This document shows, one piece after another, positions 1 to 8,840 of a DNA stretch of 64,000 bases. How positions within the stretch are numbered: the stretch's first letter is position 1; each line of letters starts with the position of its first letter. Source of the stretch: an uncultured Rhodopila sp. (GTDB lineage: Bacteria; Pseudomonadota; Alphaproteobacteria; Acetobacterales; Acetobacteraceae); the NCBI RefSeq assembly GCF_903944925.1, contig NZ_CAJATU010000199.1:186001-250000 (forward strand). Direction: 5' to 3'. A program made the position numbers and the translations under genes. Under the pieces are notes generated by a model that saw only the letters and a program-made list of their open reading frames with translations, had not been told where the DNA came from and did not search any database.

Positions 1-102
1 GATGGCAGCAATCTTGTCGCCCACAATGCCGACATCCGCGGCGAACATATCGGCGGGCGTGACCACCGTACCGCCGGCGATCACCAGATCATAATCGGCC
101 AT
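1..102 (-). CDS. Hydantoinase/dihydropyrimidinase-family amidohydrolase, N-terminal fragment
   Basis: The reverse strand from 102 encodes the first 34 residues of a protein starting MADYDLVIAGGTVV, with a following DVGIVGDKIAAI stretch. This is the usual opening beta-sandwich of cyclic amidohydrolases (D-hydantoinase, dihydropyrimidinase, allantoinase). The metal-binding core lies beyond the window edge, so the substrate cannot be assigned. It starts 12 bases after the 8-oxoguanine deaminase stop and is probably the sixth gene of the same operon. Opening of a hydantoin, pyrimidine or allantoin ring would suit the context, but that is inference. Confidence 0.7.
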   Translation of the reverse strand, partial: MADYDLVIAGGTVVTPADMFAADVGIVGDKIAAI

Positions 103-114
103 GGCGAGCGTCCC

Positions 115-1455
115 CTATCCCGCGTGCAGCAAGTGCGCCGCCTCAGTGTGTCGCCGAATCAGGGTTGCGATGTCCAGTCCCGGGATCGCTCCGTCCTCCA
201 CCACCCAGCGCCCGCCCACCATGACGCGATCCGCCCGATGCGCGCCGCAGACGACGAGCGCGGCGATCGGGTCCAAGGCGCCGGAGAACCGCAACTCATC
301 AAGCGCGAACAACGCCAGATCGGCTTGCATACCGGCGGCGATGCGGCCCAGCTCGGGCCGCCCGATGCAGGCTGCGGACCCCTCGGTGGCCCAGCGCAAC
401 GCATCGAGGTGACCGACTTTGTCGGCGCCGTAGCGGGAACGTTGCAGCAGGAACGCCGCCCGGACCTCCTGGATCAGCGACGATGCATTGTTGGACGCCG
501 AACCGTCCACGCCCAGGCCGACGGACATCCCCGCCTGCTCCATCTCGCACACCGGACAGGTGCCGGAAGCGAGGATCTGGTTGCTGCACGGGCAATGCGA
601 GACGCAGGTGCCGGCGCGCGCCAGGCGGGCGATCTCGCCGGCATCGAAGTGGATGCCGTGCGCCAGCCAGGTGCGGTTGGTCAGCCAGCCGCACTGTTCC
701 AGGTAATCCAGCGGCCGGTAGCCGAACTTCGCGCGGCAGAAGGCTTCCTCATCGGCGGTTTCCGCCAGATGGGTGTGCAGGCGGACGCCGGTGCGCTCCG
801 CCAGCGCGGCGGTGGACTGCATCAGCGACGTGGTGACGCTGAACGGCGAGCACGGGGCGAGCGCGATCTGCACCATCGCCTCGGGGGCGCTGTCGTGATA
901 GCGCGTGATCAGCCGCTCGCTGTCGGCCAGGATGGTGTCCTCGTCCTGCACCACGCTGTCCGGCGGCAGGCCGCCGTCGCGCTGCGACAGGTTCATCGAC
1001 CCGCGCGTCAGCACGGCGCGGATGCCGAGGCGCTGCGCCGCCGCGATCTCGATATCAACAGCGTCTTCCAGGCCGGCCGGGAAGATGTAGTGATGGTCGG
1101 TTGTGGTGGTGCAGCCCGACAGCAGGAGTTCCGCCATCGCCACGGTCACCGCGGCATCCAGCAACTCCGGCGTCAGCTTCGCCCAGATCGGATACAGCGC
1201 CTGCAGCCAGGGGAACAGCGTCCGGTCCAGCGCAGCGGGCGTGGCGCGGGTCAGGGTCTGGTAGAAGTGGTGATGCGTGTTGATCAGCCCGGGCAGCACG
1301 ACGTGGCGGCGGGCGTCCAACACCGCGACGTCCGGCGTGGCCGGTTCACCGCCCTTCGGCACGAGTTCGACGATACAGGCGCCGTCGACAACAACGCCGC
1401 GTTCCGCCCCCGGCGCCAAAATGCCTAGCGGATCCATTATCCACAACGCGGTCAT
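115..1455 (-). CDS. 8-oxoguanine deaminase
   Basis: A 446-residue amidohydrolase of the AtzB/TrzN-like branch, which deaminates 8-oxoguanine to urate with release of ammonia. The metal motif THHHFYQTLTRA is at about residues 60-71, followed by HTHLAET, LAHGIHF and GVDGSASNN blocks that supply further zinc ligands and the catalytic Asp. The SHCPCSNQILASGTCPV segment resembles characterised 8-oxoguanine deaminases such as Pseudomonas Pa0142. I chose the ATG at 1455 because it overlaps the stop of the upstream AtzH-like gene as ATGA and begins with the family-typical MTALWIMDPLGILAP. Another AtzB-family deaminase is possible, but the overall match is strong. Confidence 0.85.
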   Translation of the reverse strand: MTALWIMDPLGILAPGAERGVVVDGACIVELVPKGGEPATPDVAVLDARRHVVLPGLINTHHHFYQTLTRATPAALDRTLFPWLQALYPIWAKLTPELLDAAVTVAMAELLLSGCTTTTDHHYIFPAGLEDAVDIEIAAAQRLGIRAVLTRGSMNLSQRDGGLPPDSVVQDEDTILADSERLITRYHDSAPEAMVQIALAPCSPFSVTTSLMQSTAALAERTGVRLHTHLAETADEEAFCRAKFGYRPLDYLEQCGWLTNRTWLAHGIHFDAGEIARLARAGTCVSHCPCSNQILASGTCPVCEMEQAGMSVGLGVDGSASNNASSLIQEVRAAFLLQRSRYGADKVGHLDALRWATEGSAACIGRPELGRIAAGMQADLALFALDELRFSGALDPIAALVVCGAHRADRVMVGGRWVVEDGAIPGLDIATLIRRHTEAAHLLHAG

Positions 1456-1829
1456 GTGGCATCGATCACGCTGACATGCGCCGCCACCACGCGCCAGCCG
1501 TCGGGCATGCGCGCCCACGTCTGCATCTGCCGCCCGACCCTGTCCGGCGACCGATGAAACAGGGTGGAGGCAGTCGCAAAATCGCGGCCGAAGGTGGTGA
1601 TGACCGTTCGCGACGTTGTCCGCGCCAGGCCGAGCGGCGAGCGGGCCGCGCGGAAGGCGGCGATTTCGGCGATGCCGTAGAGGTTTTCGCCGGTACCGTA
1701 GCGGATGGTCAGGCCACTGTCCCAGAACAGCGCCTGCAATGTATCGACGTCGTTGCCGACAAGCGCCGCCTCGTAGGCGGCGAAGGCGGCCTCAACCTCG
1801 GCCTTGACGTCGGGCAGGTTGATCTGCAT
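1452..1829 (-). CDS. hpxZ: AtzH/HpxZ-like protein (DUF3225, SnoaL-like fold)
   Basis: A 125-residue small alpha+beta protein. The opening VEAAFAAYEAALVGNDVDTLQALFW and the closing GWRVVAAHVSV are typical of the DUF3225 branch of the SnoaL/NTF2 superfamily. HpxZ is linked to oxalurate use. Its homologue AtzH takes part in converting dicarboxyurea to allophanate in cyanuric acid breakdown. It starts 3 bases after the AtzE-like stop and overlaps the 8-oxoguanine deaminase start by 4 bases, so translation is likely coupled. Whether it is an enzyme here or an accessory protein cannot be read from sequence. Confidence 0.75.
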   Translation of the reverse strand: MQINLPDVKAEVEAAFAAYEAALVGNDVDTLQALFWDSGLTIRYGTGENLYGIAEIAAFRAARSPLGLARTTSRTVITTFGRDFATASTLFHRSPDRVGRQMQTWARMPDGWRVVAAHVSVIDAT

Positions 1830-1832
1830 CGG

Positions 1833-3209
1833 TCAGAGGTCCGGTTGCAGGGTGCGGGCCGCGCCGCCGGCTTCCAGGTGCCGGGCGATGCGCAAAGCCA
1901 TATCTTCCCGCCACGGTGCGGTGATCACCTGCACACCGATGGGCAGGCCCGACGCCGTCGCCACCGGCACGGCGACAACCGGCAACCCGATGAACGAAAT
2001 CGGCTGCGTGTAGATGCCAATGTTCGGCCGCAGCGGCATTTCCTTGCCGTCCAGCACGAAGGTCTTCTGGCCGATAAGCGGCGCGACGCAGGGCGTGGCG
2101 GGGGCCAGAATGGCATCGACCCTGTCGAACAGGCGCAGCATCTGCTGGCAAAACCAACGGCGGAACTTCTGCGCCTGCACCAAGGCGGCGGCGGGCACCA
2201 GCGCGCCGGCGATCAGCCGATCGCGGACGTCGGGGTCGAAATCGTCGGGACGGGTGCGGAGGCGGTCGAGGTGCAGCGCGGCGCCCTCCGTCGTGGTGAT
2301 GATATAGGCGGCACTGCGGGCGCGTTGCGCTTCCGGTATGGTGACCGTCTCGGTGACGCCGAGGGCCGCGGCGATGCCGTCAAGCGCCGCCAACGCCTCG
2401 GGTGATGCACCGGCACGAAAATAGCCGCCCGCCGAGACGATCCGCAGCCCGCCAATGCCGCTCTCCAGCCCGCCCGACACCAAATCAACCGGCCTATCGG
2501 CGCAACCCGGATCGTGGCGGTCGTAGCCCTGCATGGCGTCGTAGGACAAAGCCAGGTCCGCGACGGACAATGCGAGCGGCCCCAAATGATCGAGGCTGGA
2601 GACGAATGGAAAACTCCCCGCCCGGGTCAGGCGTCCATAGGTCGGCTTCAACCCGAACAAGCCGCAGAACGACGACGGCACGCGGATCGAGCCGTTGGTG
2701 TCCGACCCCAACGCGAGCGGCACCAGGCCGCCGCCGACGGCGCTGCCCGAGCCGCCGGATGAGCCGCCGGACATCCGCATGAGGTCGTGCGGATTGCGCG
2801 ACGGTCCCTCGTGCGCGTTCTCACCGGTGAAGTCGTAGGCGTATTCGCCCATGTTCAGCGCGCCGACGAGAATCGCGCCCGCCGCCTCCAGCCGGGTAAC
2901 CAGCGGAGAATCGGCCGCGGCGGGGGGATGGTCGCGGTTGATCTTCGACCCGGCCAGTGTCGGCAAGCCCGCGATATCGATCAGGTTCTTCACCGCGAAC
3001 GGAACGCCCGCCAGCGGTCCCGTCTTCGCCCCGGCATCCAGCGCCGCCGCCCTGGCCCGCGCACGTTCCGCGGTGACAGCGGTGAACGCGTTCAGCGCCG
3101 GGTTGAGTCGCTCGATCCGGGTCAGGCAGGCGTCGATCACCGCCGACGCGCTGGTGCGCCCGTCCCTCACCGCGGCTGCGATTTCGGTCGCCGTCGCGAA
3201 GGGATTCAT
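1833..3209 (-). CDS. hpxY: AtzE/HpxY-family amidase
   Basis: A 458-residue amidase-signature hydrolase. The Ser-cisSer-Lys triad is visible: the Lys in VPFAVKNLIDIAG and the serines in MSGGSSGGSGSAV followed by LALGSDTNGSIRVPSSFCG and LFGLKPTYG. AtzE hydrolyses 1-carboxybiuret in s-triazine degradation, and HpxY is tied to oxalurate. Family members need the tiny AtzG/HpxX partner, which is encoded immediately upstream with a 4-base ATGA overlap. The ATG at 3209 was chosen for that overlap, because the upstream extension in this frame is low-complexity read-through of the neighbour. The exact ureido substrate remains open. Confidence 0.82.
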   Translation of the reverse strand: MNPFATATEIAAAVRDGRTSASAVIDACLTRIERLNPALNAFTAVTAERARARAAALDAGAKTGPLAGVPFAVKNLIDIAGLPTLAGSKINRDHPPAAADSPLVTRLEAAGAILVGALNMGEYAYDFTGENAHEGPSRNPHDLMRMSGGSSGGSGSAVGGGLVPLALGSDTNGSIRVPSSFCGLFGLKPTYGRLTRAGSFPFVSSLDHLGPLALSVADLALSYDAMQGYDRHDPGCADRPVDLVSGGLESGIGGLRIVSAGGYFRAGASPEALAALDGIAAALGVTETVTIPEAQRARSAAYIITTTEGAALHLDRLRTRPDDFDPDVRDRLIAGALVPAAALVQAQKFRRWFCQQMLRLFDRVDAILAPATPCVAPLIGQKTFVLDGKEMPLRPNIGIYTQPISFIGLPVVAVPVATASGLPIGVQVITAPWREDMALRIARHLEAGGAARTLQPDL

Positions 3210-3388
3210 GCGCGAAACACCGGGGCCGGGTCGAGATGGTCGGACAGTTCCGCCGCCAGCACGGTCTCCGCATGGCCGAGCGAGATCGCCAGATGCGTGC
3301 GGATCGCCTGGCGCCACTCCGGCTTGACCGCTATCCCCAAAGCGGCGGTTGCCGCCTCGATCCAGGCATCCAACGCCGCGTCATCCAT
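3206..3388 (-). CDS. hpxX: AtzG/HpxX-like small subunit (DUF4089)
   Basis: A 60-residue protein, MDDAALDAWIEAATAALGI followed by VKPEWRQAIRTHLAIS, typical of the DUF4089 family. Its members form a GatC-like complex that stabilises the AtzE amidase. The start at 3388 lies 2 bases after the allophanate hydrolase stop, and its stop overlaps the AtzE-like start as ATGA, which supports obligate co-expression. A longer in-frame extension to 3493 would overlap the upstream gene and has unrelated composition, so it was not used. Confidence 0.78.
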   Translation of the reverse strand: MDDAALDAWIEAATAALGIAVKPEWRQAIRTHLAISLGHAETVLAAELSDHLDPAPVFRA

Positions 3389-3390
3389 CC

Positions 3391-5157
3391 TCAGCCCCCC
3401 GATTGCGTCCCTATCCAGGCGCGCCAGCCACCGAGATGGGTGATCTCGGCCGCGCCCGCCAGCCCGGCGGATTCTACCAGGAACCCGAGGCACGGGCCAT
3501 CATCCAGCGCCACCGTGCCGAACCCGAGTGGCGGTGGCACCTGAGCCAGCAACGCGCCGACGGCGCTGGTCGGCAGCGCCCAGACCTCGCCCGCGATTGC
3601 CGCCCCATCGGACGCGCGGAGCATTCCCGGACGCGCACCCAGCGCGAACAGCCTGTATTCGGGCCGCGTCACCGCCTCGCGAACGAACCGGCCGCCGAGG
3701 CTGGTAAGCTGCCCGTTCAGCGGCAAACCCGCCATGTGCGCGCCGATACAGAACAGCGCGGTTTCCTCCGCGGCCAGTTCATCAGGCGCCAGCGGCGGCG
3801 GCAGCGCCCGTCCGGTAGCGCCAACGGTAACGGCAAAGCGGCGGTGCATCGCATCCGCCAGCGGGGCCAGACGTCCCTCGGACCAGGAAGGCCCCAGCAG
3901 CACCCCGCCCACCGGTGTGCCGTCCGGCGCCAATCCCATCGGCACGGCGAAGGCCGCCAGCCCGCACAGGTTGGCGAAGTTGGTGAACGTGCCCAGACGG
4001 ATATTCGGCCCGAGCGGATCAGCCTCGACCTCGGCCAGCGAGGGACAGAACGGTGCCGCCGGCAACAGCAGTGCGTCGTAATCGACGAATATCCGTTCGG
4101 CCTGCCGGCGCGCCTGGCGCAACAGGTGAAAGGCGTCGAACGCATCGACCGTCAGGCGGCTCAGGCCGCTTTCCAGTATCCCGAGGGTCACCGGATGCAG
4201 GATGTCCGGCCGCTCGGTGACGACGGTGCGGAGCGCGGAGGTGCGCTCGGCTACCCAGGGTCCCTGGTACAACAACCGGGCGACCTCCAGCAGAAGCGCG
4301 ATATCCGTCGTCGCCGCGCCAAAGAACGCGCCAGCCTCGTGATACGCAGTCCTAACGGCGGGATCGCACAGCGCCGCGACATCGCCGACGCCTACCCGCG
4401 CCGCCGGAGGCATCGCCCCGCGCCGCAGATGGGCAAACGGCGGCATCCGCGCATACGGGTCCAGGGGGTCGTAGGATGCGATGAGCCGCTGGACCAGCAG
4501 CGCCTCATCGACCGAGCGGGCGAAAACCGAAATCGTGTCGATCGAGCGGCTGGCCGGCACCATGCCGCGCGCCGAAACGCTTCCCGGTGTCGGCTTCAAT
4601 CCGACGATATTGCCGAAAGCCGCCGGCACCCGGCCCGAGCCGGCCGTGTCGGTTCCCAGCGCGAACGGCACGATCCCGGCGGCGACCGCACAGGCGGAGC
4701 CGGAGGACGAGCCGCCGGGGACCCGCGTCGGATCGAACACGTTCCGCGGCACGCCGTATGGGCTGCGGGTGCCGACAAGGCCGGTGGCGAACTGGTCGAG
4801 ATTGGTCTTGCCGATCAGCAGCGCCCCGGCATCGAACAGCCGCCGTACCGCGGGCGCATCGGTCTGCGGCGTGTAGGCGAAACCGGGGCAGCCGGCGGTG
4901 GTGGGGATGCCGGCAACATCGATATTGTCCTTCACCGCGAAGGGCACGCCCCACAAGGGACGGTCGCGCGGACCCTCGCTCTGCAGCGCCATGGCGCGGT
5001 TGAGGATCGCTCCGTGCGAATGCCGGTAAATCCAGATCGCCGGATCGTTGTGCGCGGCATCGGCGGCCAATGCCGCCTCCGCCATCTGGACCGGGGTCAA
5101 GCGGCCTGCCTTACGGCGCGTCGGTTCATGTGCGCAATCTGCATCATTTTTGTTCAC
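3391..5157 (-). CDS. atzF: Allophanate hydrolase
   Basis: A 588-residue amidase-signature enzyme hydrolysing allophanate to ammonia and carbon dioxide. The catalytic Lys is in GVPFAVKDNIDVAGIPTTAG, and the serine motif is VPGGSSSGSACAVAAG followed by ALGTDTAGSGRVPAAFG. The C-terminal third, from about residue 465 (LFCIGAHMAGLPLNGQL), is the gamma-glutamylcyclotransferase-like domain that distinguishes allophanate hydrolases from plain amidases. The start is a GTG at 5157. It is the first gene of the minus operon that continues with the AtzG, AtzE and AtzH homologues. No biotin-dependent urea carboxylase lies in the window, so allophanate probably comes from the AtzE/AtzH branch here. Confidence 0.88.
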   Translation of the reverse strand: MNKNDADCAHEPTRRKAGRLTPVQMAEAALAADAAHNDPAIWIYRHSHGAILNRAMALQSEGPRDRPLWGVPFAVKDNIDVAGIPTTAGCPGFAYTPQTDAPAVRRLFDAGALLIGKTNLDQFATGLVGTRSPYGVPRNVFDPTRVPGGSSSGSACAVAAGIVPFALGTDTAGSGRVPAAFGNIVGLKPTPGSVSARGMVPASRSIDTISVFARSVDEALLVQRLIASYDPLDPYARMPPFAHLRRGAMPPAARVGVGDVAALCDPAVRTAYHEAGAFFGAATTDIALLLEVARLLYQGPWVAERTSALRTVVTERPDILHPVTLGILESGLSRLTVDAFDAFHLLRQARRQAERIFVDYDALLLPAAPFCPSLAEVEADPLGPNIRLGTFTNFANLCGLAAFAVPMGLAPDGTPVGGVLLGPSWSEGRLAPLADAMHRRFAVTVGATGRALPPPLAPDELAAEETALFCIGAHMAGLPLNGQLTSLGGRFVREAVTRPEYRLFALGARPGMLRASDGAAIAGEVWALPTSAVGALLAQVPPPLGFGTVALDDGPCLGFLVESAGLAGAAEITHLGGWRAWIGTQSGG

Positions 5158-5475
5158 CGCACTGGCGAGGTCAGCCCTCGATATCGGCCAAACCCTGCCG
5201 GTGGACTGGTCATAGCAAATGCCGGGCCATCACGTCCGGCGCAGCGGCCGCGAGGGCAGCGAGTCGGTCGTATGGCGGCAAATGTTTACCGCGCCGTTAA
5301 TCACTATTCCGTGAAAAGCCCGAGAATGCGTTCCCCCGGCAGGCGCGCCACGGGCTAGTCTGGCAGCGTCCAGAAACGACAATAACGAAATCGGCAATCC
5401 GATAGTCCCGAAACCGCCACGCACAAAGTTGTTGCGAAAACATCCGGGATCGAACGAGGGGAAGGGGAACGAATC
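5158..5475 (+). other. Divergent intergenic region, atzF / acoA
   Basis: About 318 bases between two divergently transcribed operons, so it must carry both promoters. I saw no convincing sigma-54 -24/-12 element, although acetoin operons often use one, and no clear regulator palindrome. A purine-rich Shine-Dalgarno sequence (GAGGGGAAGGGGAA) lies directly upstream of the acoA ATG. No additional gene is supported. Confidence 0.5.
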
Positions 5476-6441
5476 ATGCAATTGAATCGTGAAGACCTGC
5501 TGCGCGCTTACCGAACGATGCGGATTATCCGCGACTTCGAGGAGCGCCTCCATGTGGAGTTCGCGACCGGCGAGATTCCGGGGTTCGTGCATCTCTATGC
5601 CGGCGAGGAAGCGTCCGCGGTGGGCGTGTGCATGCACCTCGGCGACAAGGATCATATCGCCAGCACGCATCGCGGCCACGGCCACTGCATCGCCAAGGGC
5701 TGCGACGTCAGCGGCATGATGAATGAGATCTACGGGCGGAAGGCCGGGCTGTGCGGCGGCAAGGGCGGGTCGATGCATATTGCCGATATCTCCAAGGGCA
5801 TGCTTGGCGCGAACGGCATCGTCGGCGGCGGTCCGCCGCTGATCTGCGGCGCGGCGCTGACCGCGAAGGTGCTGAAGACCGGCGGCGTCGCGATCGCGTT
5901 TCTCGGTGACGGCGCATCGAACCAAGGGACGACCCTGGAAAGTTACAACCTCGCAAGTATCTGGAAGCTGCCGGCGGTCTTTGTTGTCGAGGACAACGGC
6001 TACGCCGAATCTACGGCTGCAAGTTATGCGGTCGCGGGCACCCAGTCGGATCGCGCCAAGGGCTTCGGCATGCCGGCGCAGGTGGTTGACGGCTTCGATT
6101 TCTTCGCCGTGCACGAGGCCGCGGGCGCCGCCATCGAACGCGCGCGGGCGGGTGAAGGCCCCAGCCTGATCCATGTGCAGTTGTCGCGCTATTACGGGCA
6201 TTTCGAAGGCGACGGCATGACCTATCGCGGCGCGGGCGAGGTCGATCGCCTACGCAACGACCGCGACTGCCTCAAGCGCTTCCGCAGCAAGGTCACAGAG
6301 GCGGCGTTGCTGGACGCCAGCGAACTCGACTCGATCGACCATGCGGTGGCGGAACAGATCGACACCTCGGTGCGCAATGCCAAAAGCGCGCCGCCGCCGA
6401 CCGAGGCGGACCTGCTGACCGACGTTTACGTGGCGTATTGA
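5476..6441 (+). CDS. acoA: Acetoin dehydrogenase-type E1 alpha subunit
   Basis: A 321-residue thiamine pyrophosphate-dependent E1 alpha subunit. The TPP motif is GDGASNQGTTLESYNLASIW followed by LPAVFVVEDN, and the substrate-side stretch is HRGHGHCIAKGCDVSGMM. Its length and its partners (a beta subunit and a short lipoyl-hydrolase E2) fit the acetoin dehydrogenase enzyme system, which cleaves acetoin to acetaldehyde and acetyl-CoA. The start follows a strong GGGGAAGGGG ribosome site. A related 2-oxoacid or acetoin-like substrate is possible, and no acetoin regulator acoR or E3 gene is adjacent. Confidence 0.85.
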   Translation: MQLNREDLLRAYRTMRIIRDFEERLHVEFATGEIPGFVHLYAGEEASAVGVCMHLGDKDHIASTHRGHGHCIAKGCDVSGMMNEIYGRKAGLCGGKGGSMHIADISKGMLGANGIVGGGPPLICGAALTAKVLKTGGVAIAFLGDGASNQGTTLESYNLASIWKLPAVFVVEDNGYAESTAASYAVAGTQSDRAKGFGMPAQVVDGFDFFAVHEAAGAAIERARAGEGPSLIHVQLSRYYGHFEGDGMTYRGAGEVDRLRNDRDCLKRFRSKVTEAALLDASELDSIDHAVAEQIDTSVRNAKSAPPPTEADLLTDVYVAY

Positions 6442-6455
6442 GGAAGGGTCGGATC

Positions 6456-7487
6456 ATGAGCAAGAAAAGCTTTCGCCAGGCGATCAACGAGGCGCTGCGG
6501 CAGGAAATGCGCCGCGACCCGCGCGTGGTTCTGATGGGCGAGGATGTCGCCGGCGGCGCCGGAGCGGCGGGCGAAGATGATGCGTGGGGCGGCGTCCTTG
6601 GCGTGACGAAAGGTCTGGTGGGCGAATTCGGACGCGAGCGCGTGCTCGATACGCCGCTGAGCGAGAGCGCCTATATCGGCGCCGCGGCGGGGGCGGCCGC
6701 CACCGGCCTGCGTCCCGTGGCTGAACTGATGTTCGTCGACTTCATGGGCGTCTGCTTCGACCAGATTTTCAATCAGGCCGCGAAGTTCCGCTACATGTTC
6801 GGCGGCCATGCGGTCACGCCGATGGTGATTCGCATGATGTACGGCGCGGGCTTCCGCGCGGCCAGCCAGCACAGCCAGTGCCTGTATCCGATCTTCACCC
6901 ATATCCCCGGCCTGAAGGTGGTGATCCCGTCCTCGGCCTATGAGGCGAAGGGCCTGCTGATCCAGGCGATCCGCGACGACGACCCGGTGATCTTCATGGA
7001 GAACAAGGTCCTGTACGACCAGGAGGAGGAAGTTCCCGACGAATCCTACACCATTCCGTTCGGCGAGGCGAACCTGACGCGGGAGGGTTCCGACGTCACC
7101 ATCGTCGGCATCGGCCGCATGGTGCAGATCGCCAACGCGGCGGCCGATACGCTTGCCAGGCAGGGGATCAGTTGCACGGTGATCGATCCGCGCACGACGT
7201 CTCCGCTCGATACGGGATCGATCCTCGACAGCGTGGAAGAAACCGGCCGCCTGGTGATCGTCGATGAGGCCAGCCCGCGCTGCAACATGGCGACCGACAT
7301 TTCGGCGCTGGTGGCGCAGGAGGCGTTCGGTGCGTTGCGCGCGCCGATACGCATGGTCTGCCCGCCACATGTTCCGGTACCGTTCGCGCCGAACCTGGAG
7401 GATCTCTACGTGCCCGATGCCGCACGCGTGGAGGCGGCGGTGCGGGCGGTCATGCAGCATGCCGGCAAGCAGGGGGCTCGCGCATGA
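6456..7487 (+). CDS. acoB: Acetoin dehydrogenase-type E1 beta subunit
   Basis: A 343-residue transketolase-like beta subunit. Typical blocks are MGEDVAGG near residue 30, RVLDTPLSESAYIGAAAGAA, and the C-terminal SDVTIVGIGRMVQIANAAA and VIDPRTTSPLD. The ATG at 6456 (MSKKSFRQAINEALRQEM) was chosen because it follows GGAAGGGTCGGATC at good spacing, whereas the in-frame codon at 6438 overlaps acoA. It pairs with the alpha subunit 14 bases upstream and overlaps the E2 gene by 4 bases (ATGA). Confidence 0.87.
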   Translation: MSKKSFRQAINEALRQEMRRDPRVVLMGEDVAGGAGAAGEDDAWGGVLGVTKGLVGEFGRERVLDTPLSESAYIGAAAGAAATGLRPVAELMFVDFMGVCFDQIFNQAAKFRYMFGGHAVTPMVIRMMYGAGFRAASQHSQCLYPIFTHIPGLKVVIPSSAYEAKGLLIQAIRDDDPVIFMENKVLYDQEEEVPDESYTIPFGEANLTREGSDVTIVGIGRMVQIANAAADTLARQGISCTVIDPRTTSPLDTGSILDSVEETGRLVIVDEASPRCNMATDISALVAQEAFGALRAPIRMVCPPHVPVPFAPNLEDLYVPDAARVEAAVRAVMQHAGKQGARA

Positions 7488-8605
7488 CCGGCATCCTTCC
7501 CGTCACCATGCCGAAATTCGGCCTGGCGATGACGGAAGGAAAAGTTGTTTCCTGGGCAAAAGAAGAAGGTGCGGTGATCGCGGTTGGCGACGAACTTGCT
7601 GATATCGAAACGACCAAGATCACCAACGCCTATGAAAGCTCCGTGGCCGGCGTCCTGCGCCGGCGCGTGGCCCGGGAACAGGAGGATGTGCCGGTCGGGG
7701 CGTTGATCGCGGTGGTGGCCGATGCTGCGGTTGCCGACAGCGATATCGATGCGTTTATTGAACGCTTCCAGGCTGAATTCGCGGCGCGGCCAGTGGAGGC
7801 ATCCGGCGATGCCTCGCCCGGGCCGCTGGTCGTCCATGCCGGCGGCCGGCCGATTCGTTATCTTGAAACCGGAACGGAACACCAGGGTCGGCCGATCGTT
7901 CTGCTGCATGGTTTCGGGGGGGATTTGAATAACTGGCTGTTTGTCCAGCCGGCACTGGCGGAGCGGCACCGGGTCATCGCGCTCGACCTGCCCGGGCACG
8001 GGGGATCGACGAAGGACGCCGGTGCCGGCGATCTGGCCACGCTGGCCGGCGTGGTGCTGGATGTGCTGCGCGCGCTGGATGTGCCGAAAGCGCATCTGGC
8101 GGGTCATTCGCTTGGCGGCGCGGTGGCGCTGCGGGCGGCGCTGGAGAGCCCCTCGCATGCCGCCTCGCTGACACTGATCTGTCCGGCGGGACTGGGCGAG
8201 GAAATCGATGACGATTTCACCCGCGACTTCATCTCCGCCAACCGGCGCAAATTGCTTCAGCCGGTGCTGGCGAAGCTGTTCGTCGATGAGAGCCTGGTAA
8301 GCAACGACATGACGGAGGATCTGCTGCGGTTCAAGCGGCTGGATGGAGCGCGCGAGGCGCTGACGACGATCAGGGAGGCAAATTTCGCAGGCGGACAACG
8401 CGAAATCCTGCGCGGGCGGCTTGGCGAACTCGGCGATATTCCGGTCCAGGTCATCTGGGGCGCGGAAGACCGGATCGTTCCGGCGCGCCATGCCGAGGGA
8501 TTGCCGGCGTCCGTGGTGACGCACGTGGTGGCCGGCGCCGGGCACATGCCGCATCTGGAAAAAGCGTCGGACGTAAGCCGGTTGTTGCTGGACTTTGTCG
8601 GGTAG
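7484..8605 (+). CDS. acoC: Lipoyl-domain / alpha-beta hydrolase E2 component (AcoC-like)
   Basis: A 373-residue fusion of an N-terminal lipoyl domain (lipoylatable Lys45 in DIETTKITNAY) to an alpha/beta hydrolase. Hydrolase features are the oxyanion motif VLLHGFGGDLNNW, the nucleophile Ser209 in AGHSLGGAVAL, an Asp in IWGAEDRIVPARH and a His in GAGHMPHLEK. This is the architecture of acetoin dehydrogenase E2 (AcoC) in Pseudomonas and Cupriavidus, which lacks the trimer-forming CAT domain of pyruvate dehydrogenase E2. It would transfer the acetyl group to CoA. No dihydrolipoamide dehydrogenase gene follows, so E3 must be supplied from elsewhere. Confidence 0.87.
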   Translation: MTGILPVTMPKFGLAMTEGKVVSWAKEEGAVIAVGDELADIETTKITNAYESSVAGVLRRRVAREQEDVPVGALIAVVADAAVADSDIDAFIERFQAEFAARPVEASGDASPGPLVVHAGGRPIRYLETGTEHQGRPIVLLHGFGGDLNNWLFVQPALAERHRVIALDLPGHGGSTKDAGAGDLATLAGVVLDVLRALDVPKAHLAGHSLGGAVALRAALESPSHAASLTLICPAGLGEEIDDDFTRDFISANRRKLLQPVLAKLFVDESLVSNDMTEDLLRFKRLDGAREALTTIREANFAGGQREILRGRLGELGDIPVQVIWGAEDRIVPARHAEGLPASVVTHVVAGAGHMPHLEKASDVSRLLLDFVG

Positions 8606-8840
8606 GGCCAGTGCTTATGGAGATCGACCCTTAGACTCGAAAGCGATCAGAGCAAGGCTGCTCGGCGTCCGAACGTTTCCGAGCGCCATACGCCACGATT
8701 CCGTTGCGAATAAATACTGATTTACATTCCTCATCCATACTGAATTTTCAGCTTGACGCAGCGGCCGGCCATGCTGCATTGCAGCACGCGTCACGAAGCC
8801 GTGATACGGACTGCGCTTTCTTTGAGCCGGATGTTTCATC

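Noticed and set aside
124-1428. Long plus-strand open frame of 434 codons opposite the 8-oxoguanine deaminase gene
   Set aside because: It is the antisense shadow of a GC-rich coding gene; its translation is rich in Arg, Gln and Gly with no domain resemblance.
5263-5290. TGGCGGCAAATG stretch as a sigma-54 promoter for acoABC
   Set aside because: The GC dinucleotide of the -12 element is missing at the required distance.
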